A stretch of 45,245 nucleotides of DNA from a virus. Positions 40,528 through 45,245 of the stretch are shown here, in pieces. Position numbers and translations under genes: made by a program. The notes beneath the pieces were generated by a model. That model did not search any database. It was not told where the DNA came from and saw nothing but the letters and a program-made list of their open reading frames with translations. Positions within the stretch are counted from its first letter, which is position 1, and each line of letters begins with the position of its first letter. The stretch lies in the IMG/VR virus record IMGVR_UViG_3300032046_004340, positions 1 to 45,245 of that record. One strand, given 5' to 3'.

Positions 40528-40639
40528 AGCACTATAGTCTAATGGCTAAGACACAGGCCTCATGCGAAGAGTTTTGCTCGCTAAACACGAAACTTTTCAG
40601 AGTAAGCCTGAGAAGGCAGTCCGATTCTGCCTTGTGCTA
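40528..40639 (+). tRNA. tRNA with CAT anticodon and a 40-nt intron
   Basis: Acceptor AGCACTA / TTGTGCT (one T-T mismatch), D arm GTCT-AATGGCTA-AGAC, anticodon arm CAGGC / GCCTG with CAT at 40561-40563. T arm GGCAG-TCCGATT-CTGCC, discriminator A at 40639, no encoded CCA. The intron is 40565-40604, between positions 37 and 38. Inside it GAAGAGTTTT and GAAACTTTTC pair over 10 bp (two G-T), as expected for a bulge-helix-bulge splice site. A1-U72 and three G-C pairs next to the loop recall an initiator. Elongator Met or AUA-reading Ile are also possible. Confidence 0.88.
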
Positions 40640-40652
40640 TAAATTATAAGAG

Positions 40653-41363
40653 GTGAAAAAAATTAGTTGGACAGATCAATGCGCACTTGAAACAATCAAA
40701 CAATTAAGAAATGAGTTTAACATAGAGACATTCATAGAGACAGGAACATTCAAGGGAATAAATTCATTTGTGCAATCAAACAATTTTAAGTATGTACTTA
40801 CCTGTGACATAAATGGAAAATATATTTCTTTGGCCATAGATAAACTTAAGGATAAGAAGAATGTCATGATTTTCAAGGAATCAAGTCCTAAATTCCTGAA
40901 GGAGTTCATAAAGGACTATAAAACTAATCGTCTCACCGAATATGTAATAATCTACCTTGATGCGCACTTCTATGATCCAAAGGCAAAGAACAAGTTCGTG
41001 GTTTTGGATGAATTGGATATGTTAAGGGGATTTGAAAAGTGCATAGTGATCATACATGACTTTGACAATGGAATGGGGCATATAACATATGACAACCAGC
41101 CATTGAACTTCCAATTAATCAAAGAAAGACTAAGAAAAGTAAACCCTGAATTCAGGTATTATACGAACTCGAATGAATTCTCAGACATACACACGCCTGA
41201 GACTCTTAAGAGAATAGGGCTAGATAAGGACACAGAAGCAATAGACAATATAAAGTATGCTTGGTCAAATGAAAGGCTTACTAAGCGCGGAATTCTCTAT
41301 TGTGTGCCCAAAGAACTCGATTTAAATAAATACAAATTAATTGAATATGTGGTTGAGACTTAA
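40653..41363 (+). CDS. SAM-dependent methyltransferase-like protein, GTG start
   Basis: 236 residues, GTG at 40653. ETFIETGTFKGINSF is a SAM-binding motif I variant, and VIIYLDAHFYDPKAKNKFVV with VLDELDML form the acidic post-motif and core. It resembles TylF/macrocin-type or surface-glycan methyltransferases. It may extend the sugar-modification set of the island, although it lies far from it. It overlaps the SDR gene by 17 bases. Confidence 0.72.
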   Translation: MKKISWTDQCALETIKQLRNEFNIETFIETGTFKGINSFVQSNNFKYVLTCDINGKYISLAIDKLKDKKNVMIFKESSPKFLKEFIKDYKTNRLTEYVIIYLDAHFYDPKAKNKFVVLDELDMLRGFEKCIVIIHDFDNGMGHITYDNQPLNFQLIKERLRKVNPEFRYYTNSNEFSDIHTPETLKRIGLDKDTEAIDNIKYAWSNERLTKRGILYCVPKELDLNKYKLIEYVVET

Positions 41364-41961
41364 AGGAAAGACTGCTCTTGTGACTGGCGGATCGCACGGA
41401 ATTGGCAGGGAAATAGCCAATCTTCTCAAAAGATATGAAGTCAAAGTGGATATAATGTCAAAAGAGAGAATAATAATCTTTGATGCAGAAACTAGGCAAA
41501 TTCCAAACATACCTTATGAATATGATATTTTAATAAATAATGTCGGAGGAGGAGGAACTTGGGGTAACAAGATAGAAGAATTTGATGAGTGGGAAAAAGT
41601 CTATGAGAAGAATGCCGGAACAGCCAGAAGACTTACAATGAAATGTTTACCTTACATGATTAAAAATAAATGGGGCAGAGTGATCACTATAAGTAGCATT
41701 TTTGGGAAGGAGAAAGGAGATAAACCATGGTTCGTAATGGCCAAGGCATCTGAGATAGCACTCAATAAATGCTTGGCGGGCAAATATGAAGGAATTACTT
41801 TTAATACTCTAGCACCAGGTCATATAGATGTTGGAAAAGGATGGAAAGGTGGAGATCCTAAAAATGTGGCCTATTTAACAGCTTTTTTATGTTCTAATAA
41901 AGCTAAATGGATTAATGGAGCTTGTATAACAATAGACAATGGAGAATCTCATTCTTTTTAA
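41347..41961 (+). CDS. short-chain dehydrogenase with Tyr-to-Phe change
   Basis: Start ATG 41347 (TTG 41341 is the alternative). 204 residues. Cofactor motif TGGSHGIG (13-20), NNVGG (64-68), Asn89 and the Ser of ITISSIFG (116-117) are all there. But where YxxxK is expected the sequence reads FVMAK: Phe129 replaces the catalytic Tyr and Lys133 is kept. It may be a non-catalytic cofactor-binding protein or use another residue. C-terminus (WINGACITIDNGESHSF) is typical for the family. Confidence 0.8.
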   Translation: MWLRLKGKTALVTGGSHGIGREIANLLKRYEVKVDIMSKERIIIFDAETRQIPNIPYEYDILINNVGGGGTWGNKIEEFDEWEKVYEKNAGTARRLTMKCLPYMIKNKWGRVITISSIFGKEKGDKPWFVMAKASEIALNKCLAGKYEGITFNTLAPGHIDVGKGWKGGDPKNVAYLTAFLCSNKAKWINGACITIDNGESHSF

Positions 41962-41987
41962 TGCTGTAACTAGAAAGTTGTAAGAAG

Positions 41988-41996
41988 CTTTTAAAA
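41988..41996 (+). promoter_or_regulatory. TATA box before the structured RNA
   Basis: CTTTTAAAA preceded by AAGAAG. The same AGAA-x-CTTTTAAAAA pattern recurs at 42618-42632. A start near 42018-42022 would be expected, where the GC-richer structured sequence begins. Confidence 0.6.
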
Positions 41997-42019
41997 AAGC
42001 AATTTACAATGATATTTTG

Positions 42020-42400
42020 AGCGCCTCTGGCTGAAGGATCAGAAAGAAGACGGCCATGCGATAGATGCGGCGGCTCAACGCAGGGTTGGAAATACCAAGA
42101 AACAATGTTGCGTCATGACTCGGAAAATCCAAGTATAACTTGTACTTGTTGAGACAGACTTTTGACTATAAAGAACTTGTCTTAATCTGAGAGGAAACTC
42201 TTGGTCCCATGCAAGTTCATAGACTTAAAAAGTACTGCTTAAGGTCTAAATGCAGGATTGCGTATTGGCTGCTGGATGAGCAGTTCAATCCTTAAAGAAG
42301 ATTGCTCTGGAATATATAAAACGCCAAGCTGAAAGGTAACTTACCTGTTACACAATAATCGCTTGAATCTTTTATTCGAACCAGAGAAAGAAATAAATGC
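42020..42400 (+). ncRNA. structured noncoding RNA candidate, about 380 nt
   Basis: The 476-base gap 41962-42437 has no supported gene and is GC-richer than its surroundings. Helices: CAAGTA/TACTTG (42130-42135, 42143-42148), AGAG-GAAA-CTCT tetraloop (42190-42201) and AGACTT/AGGTCT with one G-T pair. AGGATTG/CAATCCT (42254-42260, 42286-42292) encloses GGCTGC/GCAGTT. There is an end-to-end pairing CTCTGG (42025-42030) with CCAGAG (42381-42386), although a second CTCTGG at 42305 competes. It has its own TATA box. No match to RNase P, SRP or group I/II cores was recognised. Position near the tRNA resembles large viral RNAs of bacteria (GOLLD, ROOL), without sequence similarity that I can see. Confidence 0.62.
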
Positions 42401-42440
42401 GTTCGATTTAAAGATTCAGATAAAAAAGATATGAGGTATG

Positions 42441-42602
42441 ATGGCAACAATAAAACGAATAAAGTACAGGACTCCAAAAGGAATTGTAATAGAAGCACTT
42501 TTTTTAAAGATGCCAAAAGGATGGGCTAATATATCTATTGAAGAAGGAATATTAGACAAAGAAAATATTATAATTTCTGAGGAAGAATGCTATAATTATT
42601 AA
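42441..42602 (+). CDS. small hypothetical protein, 53 aa
   Basis: ATG at 42441 lies 4 bases after GAGG (42433-42436); ATG 42438 is one base after it and less likely. Product MATIKRIKYRTPKGIVIEAL and an acidic end (NIIISEEECYNY). Reads like a small beta-strand protein. Not recognised. Confidence 0.55.
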   Translation: MATIKRIKYRTPKGIVIEALFLKMPKGWANISIEEGILDKENIIISEEECYNY

Positions 42603-42622
42603 GTAATGACACGAAATAGAAA

Positions 42623-42631
42623 CTTTTAAAA
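42623..42631 (+). promoter_or_regulatory. TATA box of the early small-gene region
   Basis: CTTTTAAAA with AAATAGAAA upstream. The following gene starts at 42698, so a leader of about 45 bases is predicted, which contains the hairpin at 42664. Confidence 0.6.
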
Positions 42632-42663
42632 AGGGCGTTTGCGTACTTATTTCAACTAAACAA

Positions 42664-42690
42664 GCAGGAAAACACAGGAAACCTGCGAGG
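42664..42690 (+). promoter_or_regulatory. leader hairpin beside the ribosome binding site
   Basis: GCAGG (42664-42668) pairs with CCTGC (42682-42686) around a 13-base A-rich loop, directly followed by GAGGAG, the ribosome binding site of the gene at 42698. It may affect initiation. No ligand or protein is known. Confidence 0.5.
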
Positions 42691-42697
42691 AGAAAAA

Positions 42698-42949
42698 ATG
42701 AAAGAAAAAAAACAAAGGGTGGTTCTAAGCCTATCATTAGAACAAGCAAAAGAACTAAGATTGATTTTGGAGGATCCAACACTTAAGGAGAATTCAATAA
42801 CAACAAAACTTTTGCGGAGAATAGAAAAGACAATAGACAAACACGAGAATTCTAAGAAACAATTGACAGAAGAAGAAAAGAAAGAAGCAGAAAGAATAGA
42901 TTCTGAAATAGACGAACAAGATGCAAAAGCAGAAACGGAGGAAAACTAA
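42698..42949 (+). CDS. acidic helical protein, 83 aa
   Basis: Start after GAGGAGAAAAA. First half KQRVVLSLSLEQAKELRLIL (strand then helix); second half very rich in Glu/Lys/Asp (EEKKEAERIDSEIDEQDAKA). Not recognised. It opens the small-gene region before the putative SSB-like gene. Confidence 0.62.
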   Translation: MKEKKQRVVLSLSLEQAKELRLILEDPTLKENSITTKLLRRIEKTIDKHENSKKQLTEEEKKEAERIDSEIDEQDAKAETEEN

Positions 42950-42950
42950 A

Positions 42951-43052
42951 ATGGAAATAGATAGATTTATTGCAGAGCACATAAGAGATCTAATAGAAAA
43001 TAGTCTAGAAGAGAAGGGAGGTAAAAATGAGACAGAACATAAGTATATATAA
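42951..43052 (+). CDS. tiny hypothetical protein, 33 aa
   Basis: ATG 42951, two bases after the previous stop. It overlaps the next gene by 26 bases, and the next gene's GGAGGT lies inside it. Product MEIDRFIAEHIRDLIENSLE and more. It may be a real coupling peptide or just a spacer. Confidence 0.42.
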   Translation: MEIDRFIAEHIRDLIENSLEEKGGKNETEHKYI

Positions 43053-43470
43053 TATCACAGAGAAAAAGTCAAAAAAAGGAAAGCAATTCTGGACAACCAA
43101 GACAAACAAAGGAGACATGAGCATCTGGGACAAGGATATAGCAGACAAGATGCTTAAAGAAGGAATCAGAAAAGTATGTGATTTAGAGACAGAGGAAAAC
43201 AACGGATTCACCAACATAACATTGTTTAACGGAGCATACGGGCCAGTGGATGACGCAACTGAGAAAATACAGGATGATTCCGCAAACAGAACAAAACAGG
43301 CAAGCATGATAATAAGTTATGCTAAGGACATTGCGGTAGCGGAAATACAGGCCCTGATAGGAAAATGCAAAGATATAGCCGAAGCAAAGGAATTGATAAC
43401 CACCATAGAAGCAAAATTATTTGAACACGCTAAGGGATTGATGGAGCTTCACAAAGAATTAATTAAATAA
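43027..43470 (+). CDS. OB-fold-like protein, possible single-strand DNA-binding
   Basis: 147 residues, start after GGAGGT. KKSKKGKQFWTTKTNKGDMS followed by ITLFNGAYGPVDDATEKIQD suggests an N-terminal OB-like barrel with aromatic and basic residues, then a helical tail. Position in the small early genes, close to a resolvase and HNH nuclease, fits a DNA replication/repair accessory protein. The assignment is tentative. Confidence 0.5.
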   Translation: MRQNISIYNITEKKSKKGKQFWTTKTNKGDMSIWDKDIADKMLKEGIRKVCDLETEENNGFTNITLFNGAYGPVDDATEKIQDDSANRTKQASMIISYAKDIAVAEIQALIGKCKDIAEAKELITTIEAKLFEHAKGLMELHKELIK

Positions 43471-43472
43471 TG

Positions 43473-43535
43473 CTCTTTGTATCGTTAAGCACAGAGAGAA
43501 CTTGGCAGTCTGATTCACACTCTTTCTGCCAAGTT
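43473..43535 (+). ncRNA. tandem hairpin RNA element
   Basis: Two adjoining hairpins fill the 75-base gap between stop 43470 and ATG 43546: CTCTTTGT/ACAGAGAG (43473-43480, 43491-43498, one G-T) and AACTTGGCAG/CTGCCAAGTT (43499-43508, 43526-43535, perfect). Nothing separates them. It could be a small RNA, a processing site or a leader control element. Confidence 0.6.
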
Positions 43536-43545
43536 AATAATCAAA

Positions 43546-43902
43546 ATGAAAACTGAAACACAAAATAAAGCAGAACAAGATTACATCGACGATGGATATG
43601 ACAGAAAGAAAGATGACGAAGCAACTGAAACAGAATTTAATTTAAGTGAGAAAATAAAGATTTATCCAAAAAGTATAAAAGGATATGCTTTTGAGTTCGG
43701 AGATGTAAAAGAATTTATAAGATTATTGAAAGAGGAGTTATCAGGAGACACTTTAGCTTATGGATATAAGGATTATGAAAAATCAAGAGAAAATATGTCC
43801 TCTATGGAAATTTGTAATGACAATGAAGATTGTAATAGTTTTGTAATTAAGAAAATTAAAGAGATTATAGATAAACTTGCAGGAGATAAACTTATAAAAT
43901 GA
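43546..43902 (+). CDS. acidic hypothetical protein, 118 aa
   Basis: Opens MKTETQNKAEQDYID, sharing the MKTE start with other small genes. A basic/aromatic middle (KIKIYPKSIKGYAFEFGDVK) and a helical C-terminus ending AGDKLIK. The 3' end is nearly the same as that of the next gene (24 bases, one mismatch). Not recognised. Confidence 0.62.
   Translation: MKTETQNKAEQDYIDDGYDRKKDDEATETEFNLSEKIKIYPKSIKGYAFEFGDVKEFIRLLKEELSGDTLAYGYKDYEKSRENMSSMEICNDNEDCNSFVIKKIKEIIDKLAGDKLIK
43879..43902 (+). repeat. repeated gene-end element (second copy 44133-44156)
   Basis: GCAGGAGATAAACTTATAAA then ATGA, repeated at 44133-44156 with one change. It codes AG(D/E)KLIK, holds a GGAG site and overlaps the next start as ATGA. 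A second type of shared junction, distinct from the one at 100-126. Confidence 0.72.
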
Positions 43903-44156
43903 TAGACCAAAGAAGATTAAATCAGATAGAAAATAACCTTGATAACGATGATGAATATATCAGCCTCGCTTGGGGTTCCCGTGATGACATAAGAGATTTA
44001 TTAGAATATATTGAAGGATTACAGAAGAAAACATTTTCAGATGTAATTTCTATTTTGGGTTTATCGCTGAAAAATATTAGCGACATGAAACGCTATTTTG
44101 CAGAAAAACTAATAGATATAAATGAACTCTATGCAGGAGAAAAACTTATAAAATGA
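43899..44156 (+). CDS. hypothetical helical protein, 85 aa
   Basis: ATGA overlap on both sides. MIDQRRLNQIENNLDNDDEY, then a helical region and the AGEKLIK end shared with the preceding gene. The upstream part is unlike its neighbour, so only the end is repeated. Not recognised. Confidence 0.62.
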   Translation: MIDQRRLNQIENNLDNDDEYISLAWGSRDDIRDLLEYIEGLQKKTFSDVISILGLSLKNISDMKRYFAEKLIDINELYAGEKLIK

Positions 44157-44338
44157 AAGAATTCAAAGAAGTAGGAGGATATGAGCAGATGATTATATCA
44201 GAAGGAAAGACAATAAAAGAGATAACATGCACATGCATGTGGACTACAATGGAAATATCCAGGCATAAAGAATATAAAGACAGGAAACCTTGCAAGCACA
44301 TAAAGGAGATTTTAAATGAAAAAGAGATTCATATGTAA
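44153..44338 (+). CDS. SWIM-like zinc-finger protein, 61 aa
   Basis: Cysteine/histidine pattern ITCTCMWTTMEIS (CxC) and KPCKHIKEI (CxH) with about 19 residues between: the CxCxnCxH signature of SWIM domains, which bind DNA or proteins. A single small domain. Overlap ATGA with the gene before. Confidence 0.68.
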   Translation: MKEFKEVGGYEQMIISEGKTIKEITCTCMWTTMEISRHKEYKDRKPCKHIKEILNEKEIHM

Positions 44339-44492
44339 CGGGGCATCAGAAAATGCCATAAAGTGGCTCAAGAAGAACAAAAATAAAATTCATGATGGAG
44401 GAATGAGCAATATAATAATAATAGAAGTCATTGACGATACATTGCTCAAAAAGGAAAATGACGACAATGAAAAGATTAACAAAGAGAATTAA
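44316..44492 (+). CDS. small hypothetical protein, 58 aa
   Basis: ATG 44316 follows AAGGAGATTTTAA, a good site, and overlaps the SWIM gene by 23 bases. MKKRFICNGASENAIKWLKK, then an Asp/Lys/Asn-rich end. It overlaps the HNH gene by 35 bases. Not recognised. Confidence 0.52.
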   Translation: MKKRFICNGASENAIKWLKKNKNKIHDGGMSNIIIIEVIDDTLLKKENDDNEKINKEN

Positions 44493-44664
44493 GATAATGC
44501 TGATCGAGATGGTTGGGCATAGATGCGAAGAGTGCCACACCAAAGCAGATCTAGAGATACACAGGATCATCAGGGGCAATCAAGGGGGAGAATACATTCC
44601 AAGAAACATAAAGATCCTATGCAAGGACTGCCACAAAAGATATCATGAGGGAGAATTCAGATGA
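44458..44664 (+). CDS. HNH endonuclease, small (second)
   Basis: Start at 44458 or 44467; frames to 44431 are less likely. About 68 residues. CEECHTKADLEIHRIIRGNQ gives the first zinc pair and His region, and PRNIKILCKDCHKRYH the Asn, second Cys pair and last His. A compact HNH nuclease, common next to phage DNA metabolism genes. Distinct from the one at 6405. Confidence 0.75.
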   Translation: MTTMKRLTKRIKIMLIEMVGHRCEECHTKADLEIHRIIRGNQGGEYIPRNIKILCKDCHKRYHEGEFR

Positions 44665-45056
44665 ATATGAAAACTGAAAAAGGAATGTATTGGCATTGCC
44701 ACCACGATACACTTTGTGAATATGTTTATGATTATGACGAAAGAGTAAATTATATTAAAGAACAGAAGCCAAAGCATGAAGTAGAGATAAGATTAAAATT
44801 ATTTAAAAAGATAAAAGGGAAACTTCCAAGAGAGCTTGATGAAGCAAGGCAGAAGCTTGATGAAGCATGGCAGAAGTGGAAAGAAGCAGAGCAGAAGCTT
44901 GATGAAGCATGGCAGAAGTATGAAAAAGCATGGCAGAAGTTGGAAGAAGCAAGGCAGAAGTATATGCCTGAATTAGAGAAACTTCATGCTAAAGAATGTG
45001 GATGTAAAGAATGGAATGGAAAAAAATTAATATTTTTAGAGGAGAAAGAAAAATGA
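44661..45056 (+). CDS. WHCHHD-type phage protein with heptad repeat
   Basis: Start at 44661 in an ATGA overlap (44667 is the alternative). 131 residues. GMYWHCHHDTLCEYVYDYDE, then RLKLFKKIKGKLPREL. Six 7-residue repeats (EARQKLD, EAWQKWK and so on, about residues 58-100) come before a Cys-containing end (LHAKECGCKEWNGKKLIF). From memory, the same layout is common in phages of gut bacteria, where the family has no known function. Finding it here suggests exchange between bacterial and archaeal viruses. Confidence 0.7.
   Translation: MNMKTEKGMYWHCHHDTLCEYVYDYDERVNYIKEQKPKHEVEIRLKLFKKIKGKLPRELDEARQKLDEAWQKWKEAEQKLDEAWQKYEKAWQKLEEARQKYMPELEKLHAKECGCKEWNGKKLIFLEEKEK
44835..44960 (+). repeat. 21-bp tandem repeat, six units
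   Basis: Units of 21 bases with common core GAAGCA-x-GGCAGAAG; units 2 and 4 are identical (44856-44876 and 44898-44918). In frame, each codes one heptad of the coiled coil. Recent unit duplication is likely. Confidence 0.8.
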
Positions 45057-45244
45057 AAATTGAAATGGATAGTGAAGAAGTTGCAAAATTACTTAGAATA
45101 GAAAGCACATTATTAGAGCAATATAAAAAGTTAAGGAAGGAGTTTTTAGATTTTAAAGATTTAGTTATAGAATGGAAAAGGCAGGATTATATAGAAATTG
45201 ATAAATTAAATAAAGAGCTTTTAAAAGTTTTAGAGGAAAAATGA
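45053..45244 (+). CDS. hypothetical coiled-coil protein, 63 aa (crosses the junction)
   Basis: Start at 45053 by ATGA overlap and GGAG at 45041-45044; the ATG at 45011 lies within the previous gene. MKIEMDSEEVAKLLRIESTL followed by a charged helix and the KELLKVLEEK end. Bases 45119-45244 appear again at 1-126. Not recognised. Confidence 0.68.
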   Translation: MKIEMDSEEVAKLLRIESTLLEQYKKLRKEFLDFKDLVIEWKRQDYIEIDKLNKELLKVLEEK

Positions 45245-45245
45245 A
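45119..45245. repeat. terminal direct repeat, right copy
   Basis: Identical to 1-127; see the left copy. It closes the circle. Confidence 0.93.

Noticed and set aside
42304-42390. tRNA-like fold with CTCTGG/CCAGAG as acceptor stem
   Set aside because: No T-loop, no D arm and no proper anticodon arm; the 3' part is a simple hairpin. Treated as part of the larger RNA.
42020-42400. RNase P RNA because of GAGGAAACTC
   Set aside because: Only a loose match to the first conserved region; the second half of the core is missing and the string forms a tetraloop hairpin.
1238-42982. Many minus-strand reading frames of 60-130 codons
   Set aside because: They lie opposite well supported genes, have low-complexity hydrophobic or Ser/Leu-rich products and no start signals. 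All real genes read on the + strand.
44835-44960. CRISPR array
   Set aside because: Units are contiguous 21-mers with no spacers and code for a coiled coil.

Overview
This window looks like the complete genome of a circular (or circularly permuted) tailed double-stranded DNA virus of archaea, about 45.1 kb. The first 127 bases are repeated exactly as the last 127 bases, which is what a circular contig closed on an assembler k-mer looks like, so one gene is split over the ends (45053-45244, with its tail repeated at 1-126). Every supported gene is on the + strand, the sequence is strongly AT-rich, and most genes are packed end to end with ATGA or TAATG stop/start overlaps. An archaeal host is indicated by TATA boxes about 25 bases upstream of start codons or RNA starts, T-tract terminators, and a CAT-anticodon tRNA with a 40-nt intron at the archaeal 37/38 position. 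A 1168-residue, sequon-rich LamG/beta-helix surface protein resembles those of DPANN archaea (for example Pacearchaeota or Woesearchaeota). The exact host is inference.

Layout. (1) About 42.0 kb through the origin to 1.9 kb: a structured noncoding RNA candidate, then a run of small genes that includes an OB-fold-like protein, a SWIM-type zinc protein, an HNH nuclease, coiled-coil proteins and an Hjc-like Holliday junction nuclease. Several of these genes share nearly identical 5' ends or 3' ends. (2) 2.0-2.5 kb: a small AbrB-like regulator candidate behind its own promoter. (3) 2.5-16.6 kb: a long carbohydrate island with five glycosyltransferases (one fused to a methyltransferase), two extended SDR sugar enzymes, a cupin, a split thiamine-diphosphate enzyme, an FkbM methyltransferase, two radical SAM enzymes, a C5 cytosine methyltransferase and small zinc or HNH proteins. 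(4) 16.7-21.1 kb: small genes, a ParB-domain DNA methyltransferase, and small and large terminase. (5) 21.2-36.2 kb: morphogenesis genes in canonical order: portal fused to MuF, prohead protease with an internal scaffold start, decoration-like protein, HK97-fold capsid protein, connectors, tail tube, G/GT chaperone with a probable -1 frameshift, a short tape measure protein, baseplate hub and fibres. (6) 36.2-42.0 kb: the surface lectin-like protein, membrane-anchored proteins, the tRNA, a methyltransferase and an atypical SDR.

How it may work together. Four structural transcription units (21178, 24024, 28207, 33477) are preceded by the same arrangement: a 10-bp palindrome AGTATATACT or close variant, 11-12 bases, then a TATA box. 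This looks like a virus-specific late promoter. The most unusual system is the roughly 14-kb island, nearly a third of the genome. It could make and transfer a modified sugar or glycan. The best guess at the acceptor is N-X-S/T-rich viral or host surface protein, with viral DNA as an alternative. No DNA polymerase, helicase, primase, integrase or recognizable cell-wall lysin is visible, so replication probably leans on the host.
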